Positions 6,174 through 9,911 of a DNA stretch of 9,911 nucleotides are shown piece by piece. The DNA is from Chloroflexota bacterium (GTDB lineage: Bacteria > Chloroflexota > DTOL01 > JACQYG01). The notes under the pieces are model-generated. The model saw nothing but the letters and a program-made list of their open reading frames with translations, did not search any database and was not told where the DNA came from. The stretch is from the NCBI GenBank assembly GCA_016208345.1, contig JACQYG010000093.1:1-9911 (forward strand). The letters are read 5' to 3'. Position 1 is the first letter of the stretch; every line of letters starts with the position of its first letter. The position numbers were made by a program, and so were the translations under genes.

Positions 6174-6848
6174 TTGGGGTTTTTCATCACCTTCGAGGGG
6201 CCAGAGGGTTGCGGCAAGAGCACCCAAGCGGAGCTTCTCTATTGGAAACTCCTGGGTCTGGGTTATCCGGTCTTGCTTACCCGAGAGCCCGGCGGCACTG
6301 CCATCAGTGACGAGATACGCCGCGTGATCCTGGACCCGAAGAACACGGCCATGCTGCCGCTCACCGAGATACTGCTCTTCGCCGCCTCCCGGGCCCAGCA
6401 CGTGGGGCAGGTCATCGCGCCCCACCTGGCCAAAGGTGGCATTGTCATCTCCGACCGCTACGCCGACTCCACCATGGCCTACCAGGGCTACGGCCTGGGC
6501 ATAGAGTTACAGATGCTGCAGACCATCACCGGCTACGCCACAGGGGGGCTGGTGCCTGACCTGACGCTCTATATCGACATACCGGTGGAGGTGGGGTTGC
6601 GCCGGCGGCTGAAGCTCCAGGCCCTGGCTCCCGGACAGACCAATCGCCTGGACCTGAAGGAGCTGGAATACCACCGGCGGGTCCGCGACGGCTACCTGAA
6701 GATGATCGCCCAGGGGCCACGGCGGTGGGTGGTGATCGATGGCCTCCGACCGGTGGCGGACATTCAGGCTGACATCTGGAACGCAGTGGAGGCCAGGCTT
6801 GGCCAGGCCGCCAATCATCGCGTCGCACTGTCTCTTCCCGGTTCTTGA
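6174..6848 (+). CDS. tmk: Thymidylate kinase (dTMP kinase)
   Basis: This 224-residue protein matches the usual length (about 205-215) with a short extra tail. It phosphorylates dTMP to dTDP with ATP, an essential cytoplasmic step of dTTP synthesis (EC 2.7.4.9). Numbered from TTG 6174, the P-loop is GPEGCGKST (9-17, Lys15), the dTMP-binding segment TREPGGT is 36-42, and the DRY motif, followed by a STMAYQG segment, is 94-104. A LID region with basic residues lies around 140-170. The TTG start is chosen because AGGAG lies 8 bases upstream and MGFFITFEG is the expected N-terminus; a GTG at 6072 would overlap the ATPase gene by 14 bases and add unrelated residues. It follows the R3H ATPase in the same direction, probably as part of one transcript. 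Confidence 0.93.
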   Translation: MGFFITFEGPEGCGKSTQAELLYWKLLGLGYPVLLTREPGGTAISDEIRRVILDPKNTAMLPLTEILLFAASRAQHVGQVIAPHLAKGGIVISDRYADSTMAYQGYGLGIELQMLQTITGYATGGLVPDLTLYIDIPVEVGLRRRLKLQALAPGQTNRLDLKELEYHRRVRDGYLKMIAQGPRRWVVIDGLRPVADIQADIWNAVEARLGQAANHRVALSLPGS

Positions 6849-6905
6849 CCAGTAAAGAAACATGAGCATGGCAGCTCAATTATTGAGAAGGAAATTTCAA
6901 GGAGG
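6842..6905 (+). promoter_or_regulatory. Leader of the thiolase-dehydrogenase operon, with several inverted repeats and a strong ribosome site
   Basis: This AT-richer gap holds three adjacent inverted repeats: TTCTT-N8-AAGAA (6842-6859, overlapping the tmk stop), TGAGC-N6-GCTCA (6863-6878), and CTCAAT-T-ATTGAG (6875-6887). AAGGAGG at 6899-6905 is a near-perfect ribosome site 9 bases before the GTG start. A TTGACC at 6845-6850 resembles a -35 box, but no convincing -10 lies 16-18 bases further on. A regulator site is plausible, though none can be named. Confidence 0.35.
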
Positions 6906-6914
6906 AAGTAGCAC

Positions 6915-8111
6915 GTGACCTCTAAGGCGCGAGAAGTGGTGATCACCAGCGCGGTCCGCACGGCCATCGGCCGGTTCCAGGGCTCTATCTCGTCCATCCC
7001 CGCCCCCAAGCTGGGTGGGATTGCCGTCCGGGAGGCAGTGCGCCGGGCCGGCATCAAACTGGAAGACGTGGACGAGGTGCTCATGGGCAACGTGGTCCAG
7101 GCCGGCATTGGCCAGGCCCCGGCCCGGCAGGCGGCCATTAGCTCGGGCCTGCCGCCTACCGTAGGGGCCACCACCATCAACAAGGTTTGTGGCTCCGGGC
7201 TTAAGGCCGTGATGCTGGCCGCCCAGGCGATTAAAGCCGGTGACGCTGACATCATCGTGGCCGGCGGCATGGAGAGCATGAACCTGGCGCCCTACCTCTT
7301 GCCCCAGGCCCGGACCGGCTATCGCCTGGGCAATGGCGTCCTGGTGGACGCCGTGGTGCACGACGGTCTGTGGTGCTCTTTTGAGAACTGGCACATGGGC
7401 CTGGCCGCCGAGGCCATCGCCGAGCGTTTCGGCGTGACCCGCGAAGAGCAGGATGAGTTCGCCCTGGGAAGCCATCAAAAGGCCCTGCGGGCGATTCAGG
7501 AGGGCCGCTTCAAAGAGGAGATCGTGCCCGTAGAGGTACCTCAGCGCAAGGGCCCGCCCGTCATCTTCGATACCGACGAGAACCCCCGGGCCGACACCAG
7601 CCTGGAGGCCCTGGCGAGGCTCAAGCCCGCCTTCAAGGAGGGCGGCACGGTGACCGCCGGCAACGCTCCAGGCATCACTGATGGCGCCGCGGCCACGGTG
7701 GTCATGGGCCTGGATATAGCCAACAAACTCGGCCTCAAGCCCCTGGCCCGCATCGTGGGCTACGCCCAAGCCGCCGTGGAACCCAAGTGGCTCTTCTACG
7801 CCCCAGTGGTGGCCGGGCGAAAGCTCCTGGAACGCACTGGATACAAGCTCTCGGACTTCGACCTCTTCGAGATCAACGAGGCCTTCTCCGCCCAGGTCCT
7901 GGCCGATGGGAAGGAACTGGGCTGGGACTGGAGCAAGGTGAACGTGAACGGCGGCGCCGTGGCCCTGGGCCATCCCATCGGCGCCTCCGGCGCCCGGTTG
8001 CTCACCACCCTCTTGTATGCCCTGAAGCAGCGGGGCGGCAGGCTGGGCATGGCCGCCCTGTGCCTGGGTGGGGGTGAGGCGGTGGCTATGGCGGTGGAGA
8101 TGGTGAGGTAG
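6915..8111 (+). CDS. thlA: Acetyl-CoA acetyltransferase (biosynthetic-type thiolase)
   Basis: This 398-residue protein is full length for a thiolase. It condenses two acetyl-CoA to acetoacetyl-CoA, or cleaves the reverse way (EC 2.3.1.9), in the cytoplasm. The nucleophilic Cys92 lies in [11 protein letters not shown]. The C-terminal half has NEAF (321-324), the catalytic His353 in [18 protein letters not shown], and Cys383 in CLGGGEAVA. The segment [12 protein letters not shown] (249-260) has Pro at the place where Zoogloea-type thiolases have Ser. The GTG start at 6915 follows AAGGAGG with 9 bases between. The next gene, 3-hydroxybutyryl-CoA dehydrogenase, begins 12 bases after the stop and uses this enzyme's product, which supports the acetoacetyl-CoA role over long-chain beta-oxidation. 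Choice between atoB, phaA and thlA as the name is not settled by sequence. Confidence 0.93.
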   Translation: MTSKAREVVITSAVRTAIGRFQGSISSIPAPKLGGIAVREAVRRAGIKLEDVDEVLMGNVVQAGIGQAPARQAAISSGLPPTVGATTINKVCGSGLKAVMLAAQAIKAGDADIIVAGGMESMNLAPYLLPQARTGYRLGNGVLVDAVVHDGLWCSFENWHMGLAAEAIAERFGVTREEQDEFALGSHQKALRAIQEGRFKEEIVPVEVPQRKGPPVIFDTDENPRADTSLEALARLKPAFKEGGTVTAGNAPGITDGAAATVVMGLDIANKLGLKPLARIVGYAQAAVEPKWLFYAPVVAGRKLLERTGYKLSDFDLFEINEAFSAQVLADGKELGWDWSKVNVNGGAVALGHPIGASGARLLTTLLYALKQRGGRLGMAALCLGGGEAVAMAVEMVR

Positions 8112-8123
8112 CGGAGGAACTCG

Positions 8124-8981
8124 ATGGACATCGTACACATAGCAGTAGTGGGAGCAGGGACCATGGGCAACGGCATCGCCCAGGTCTTCGCCCAGGCGGG
8201 ATACACGGTGACCATGGTTGACGTCGCCCAGGCCCAGATTGACCGGGGTCTGGCCAACATCCAGAAGAACCTGGCTCGGTCCGTCGAGAAGGGACGCATC
8301 ACCGCTGAGGACAAAGACGCGGCCCTGGGCCGGATAACCGCGTCTCTATCCCTGGACGATGCGGCCACCGCCAACCTGGTGGTGGAGGCGGTCGTGGAGA
8401 ACGCCCGGGTCAAGGCGGAGGTTTTTAAGCACCTGGATGCCATCTGTCACGACGAGACCATCCTGGCCAGCAACACCTCGTCCATATCCATCACCGCGAT
8501 CGCGGCTAACACCCGGCGGCCGGAGAAGGTCATCGGCATGCACTTCTTCAACCCGGTGCCGGTGATGAAGCTGGTGGAGATCGTTCGGGGCCTCGCCACC
8601 GAGGACAGCACTTTTAAGGCGGTCGTAGAGCTGGCGGAGAAGCTTGGCAAAACCCCGGTGGAGGTGAACGACTATCCGGGCTTCGTCTCCAACCGGCTCC
8701 TCATGCCCATGATCAACGAGGCGGCCTATGCCCTGATGGAGGGGGTGGCCACCCGGGAGGCCATTGACACGGTGATGAAGTTGGGGATGAATCACCCCAT
8801 GGGGCCCCTGGAGCTGGCGGACCTCATCGGCCTGGACACCTGCCTGCATATCATGGAGGCCTTGCAAGAGGGCTTTGCCGACTCCAAGTACCGGCCGTGC
8901 CCGCTTTTGCGCAAGATGGTAGCGGCAGGGTATCTGGGCATGAAGACAGGAAAAGGGTTCTACGAGTATCCCAGAACGTAG
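8124..8981 (+). CDS. hbd: 3-hydroxybutyryl-CoA dehydrogenase
   Basis: This 285-residue protein is the standard length for single-function short-chain 3-hydroxyacyl-CoA dehydrogenases; it reduces acetoacetyl-CoA to (S)-3-hydroxybutyryl-CoA (EC 1.1.1.157) or the reverse. The Rossmann domain starts with GAGTMG (10-15), and Asp33 at the end of the second strand suggests NAD(H). The catalytic His140 ([17 protein letters not shown]) and Glu152 are 12 residues apart, as in the family, and Ser119/Asn117 lie in the SNTSS segment. The C-terminal dimer domain opens with [13 protein letters not shown] (183-195). GGAGG at 8113-8117 lies 6 bases before ATG 8124. No crotonase or butyryl-CoA dehydrogenase gene follows, so the rest of the path must be encoded elsewhere. 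Confidence 0.95.
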   Translation: MDIVHIAVVGAGTMGNGIAQVFAQAGYTVTMVDVAQAQIDRGLANIQKNLARSVEKGRITAEDKDAALGRITASLSLDDAATANLVVEAVVENARVKAEVFKHLDAICHDETILASNTSSISITAIAANTRRPEKVIGMHFFNPVPVMKLVEIVRGLATEDSTFKAVVELAEKLGKTPVEVNDYPGFVSNRLLMPMINEAAYALMEGVATREAIDTVMKLGMNHPMGPLELADLIGLDTCLHIMEALQEGFADSKYRPCPLLRKMVAAGYLGMKTGKGFYEYPRT

Positions 8982-9026
8982 GCGAGGCAGAGAAGAGTGC
9001 GGGGGGCATCAAAGGCCCATACAAAT
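8982..9026 (+). other. Non-coding gap after hbd; no terminator recognised
   Basis: These bases follow the hbd stop codon and precede the heptamer tract. They are purine-rich, with a G-run at about 9000-9006, and show no stem followed by Ts. I see no convincing promoter for the following cpaF gene. Confidence 0.35.
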
Positions 9027-9079
9027 GTTCCAAGTTCTAGAAGTTCCGAACGTGGGACGTTGAACGTTGAAGGTTGAAC
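9027..9079. repeat. Degenerate heptanucleotide tandem repeat directly before cpaF
   Basis: Units beginning GTT or GTG occur at 9027, 9034, 9043, 9052, 9059, 9066 and 9073: GTTCCAA / GTTCTAGAA / GTTCCGAAC / GTGGGAC / GTTGAAC / GTTGAAG / GTTGAAC. Steps are 7, 9, 9, 7, 7, 7 bases. The last three are nearly identical. The tract ends six bases before the ATG of cpaF and occupies the place where a ribosome binding site would be expected. Confidence 0.65.
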
Positions 9080-9084
9080 GCGCA

Positions 9085-9911
9085 ATGGACCCGGTGGACC
9101 AGCACAAACTCACTATGGAGATCTCCCAGCACCTCCAGGAGCGGCTTGGGATGGCCGTGTTCCGCCTGCCTCCCAGAGAGGCGCACAAGGCGATCCAGGA
9201 GCACTTCAACGCCATCCTTGGCGAAAGAGCCCTCACCTTAAGCGAGGCCGAAAGGGCTAGCCTGCTGGAACGGGTCACGGCCGAGGCCATTGGCTACGGC
9301 CCCCTGGAACCCCTGTTGCAAGACCCCACCATCACCGAGGTGATGGTGAACGGGCCCAAGCAGGTGTACATCGAGCGGGGCGGGGTCATCGAAGAGACCG
9401 GGGTGTCTTTCGACGATGACGACCACGTCCTGCGCATCATCGACCATATCATCACCCCTCTGGGCCGCCGCTGCGACCACAATTGGCCCATGATCGACGC
9501 CCGCCTCCCTGACGGCTCCCGGGTCAACGCCATCATCCCGCCATTGGCCCTGAATGGCCCCACCATCACCATCCGCAAGTTCGCCCGGGTGCCGCTCACC
9601 ATGGAGAATCTCATCTCGTTCGGCACGTTAAGCGAAGAGGTGGCCGAGTTCCTCCAGGCCTGTGTGGCTGGCCGCATCAGCGCCGTGGTCTCTGGGGGCA
9701 CTGGTTCCGGGAAGACCACGCTTTTGAACGTCATCTCCTCTTTCATCCCGGAGCGGGAGAGCATCATCACCATCGAGGACACCGCCGAGCTGCAACTCCA
9801 CCAGCGGCACTGGGTGAGATTGGAGGGGCGGCCGCCAGACCTGGATGGAAAAGGGGCGGTCACCATTCGCCATCTGGTGATCAACGCCCTGCGCATGCGG
9901 CCCAACCGCAT
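9085..9911 (+). CDS. cpaF: CpaF/TadA-type secretion ATPase (3' end outside window)
   Basis: The first 275 residues are seen before the window ends. CpaF is the hexameric cytoplasmic ATPase that drives assembly of Tad (type IVc) pili. The N-terminal domain has AIGYGPLEPLLQDPTITEVMVNG (68-90), then FDDDDHVLRIIDHI and the run ARLPDGSRVNAIIPPLALNG (139-158). Walker A is GGTGSGKTT (204-212, Lys210), followed by TIEDTAELQL (229-238) with the acidic box Glu231-Asp232, and the sequence ends in ALRMRPNR just before the Walker B part. ATG 9085 fits the family's N-terminal length, but no ribosome site is seen; ATG 9115 is an in-frame alternative, and a stop at 9061-9063 limits upstream extension. Other Tad genes would be expected downstream. 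The gene probably begins a new unit, separate from hbd. Confidence 0.92.
   Translation, partial: MDPVDQHKLTMEISQHLQERLGMAVFRLPPREAHKAIQEHFNAILGERALTLSEAERASLLERVTAEAIGYGPLEPLLQDPTITEVMVNGPKQVYIERGGVIEETGVSFDDDDHVLRIIDHIITPLGRRCDHNWPMIDARLPDGSRVNAIIPPLALNGPTITIRKFARVPLTMENLISFGTLSEEVAEFLQACVAGRISAVVSGGTGSGKTTLLNVISSFIPERESIITIEDTAELQLHQRHWVRLEGRPPDLDGKGAVTIRHLVINALRMRPNR

Noticed and set aside
6845..6850. TTGACC as a -35 box for the thiolase operon
   Set aside because: No -10-like hexamer lies 16-18 bases downstream, and the site overlaps the end of tmk.
6897..8138. A 413-codon minus-strand open frame covering the thiolase gene
   Set aside because: It is the antisense of a clear thiolase with Cys92, His353 and Cys383, its translation is rich in His/Gly/Gln without domain features, and long antisense frames are common in GC-rich genes.
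9294..9911. Minus-strand open frame opposite cpaF
   Set aside because: The plus strand carries an unmistakable CpaF with intact Walker A; the opposite frame has a biased composition (Met, Ser, Arg) and no recognisable domain.

Overview
This looks like a piece of a GC-rich bacterial genome, most likely a member of the Chloroflexota. The lineage is inferred from gene families and neighbourhood, not from a marker gene: a TMEM260-like membrane glycosyltransferase with three sandwich-like repeats, an R3H/SpoIIIAA-like ATPase next to tmk, and a Tad-type CpaF ATPase. Coding density is high. Two short period-7 repeat tracts and one perfect palindrome stand out from otherwise ordinary sequence.

Layout. 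Bases 2-163 hold the last 53 codons of an ISL3-type transposase, followed by its probable right terminal repeat and a degenerate heptanucleotide repeat tract (178-225). On the minus strand, 272-3244 encodes a 990-residue DUF2723/TMEM260-type membrane protein with a triplicated C-terminal domain. Between 3245 and 3410 lie two back-to-back promoters, each with an extended -10 box. From 3411 onward every gene is on the plus strand: a two-part GNAT-like protein (3411-4445), an R3H-domain ATPase of the SpoIIIAA/Ycf45 type (4502-6085), thymidylate kinase (6174-6848, TTG start), acetyl-CoA acetyltransferase (6915-8111), 3-hydroxybutyryl-CoA dehydrogenase (8124-8981), and the first 275 codons of a CpaF/TadA secretion ATPase that runs off the window (9085-9911).

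How the genes work together. The only tight functional pair is the thiolase and the dehydrogenase, 12 bases apart and each with a strong ribosome binding site. They condense two acetyl-CoA and reduce the product to 3-hydroxybutyryl-CoA, the first two steps of butyryl-CoA or polyhydroxybutyrate synthesis, or the reverse in oxidation. The GNAT, ATPase and tmk genes are co-oriented and probably share the promoter at 3353-3381. CpaF probably starts a separate Tad pilus locus. The membrane protein probably adds sugar to an extracytoplasmic target.

I do not see a clear undescribed system. The best leads are a perfect 17-bp-arm palindrome at the start of the ATPase gene, the heptanucleotide tracts beside the IS end and beside the cpaF start, and the exactly spaced triplicated domain of the membrane protein.
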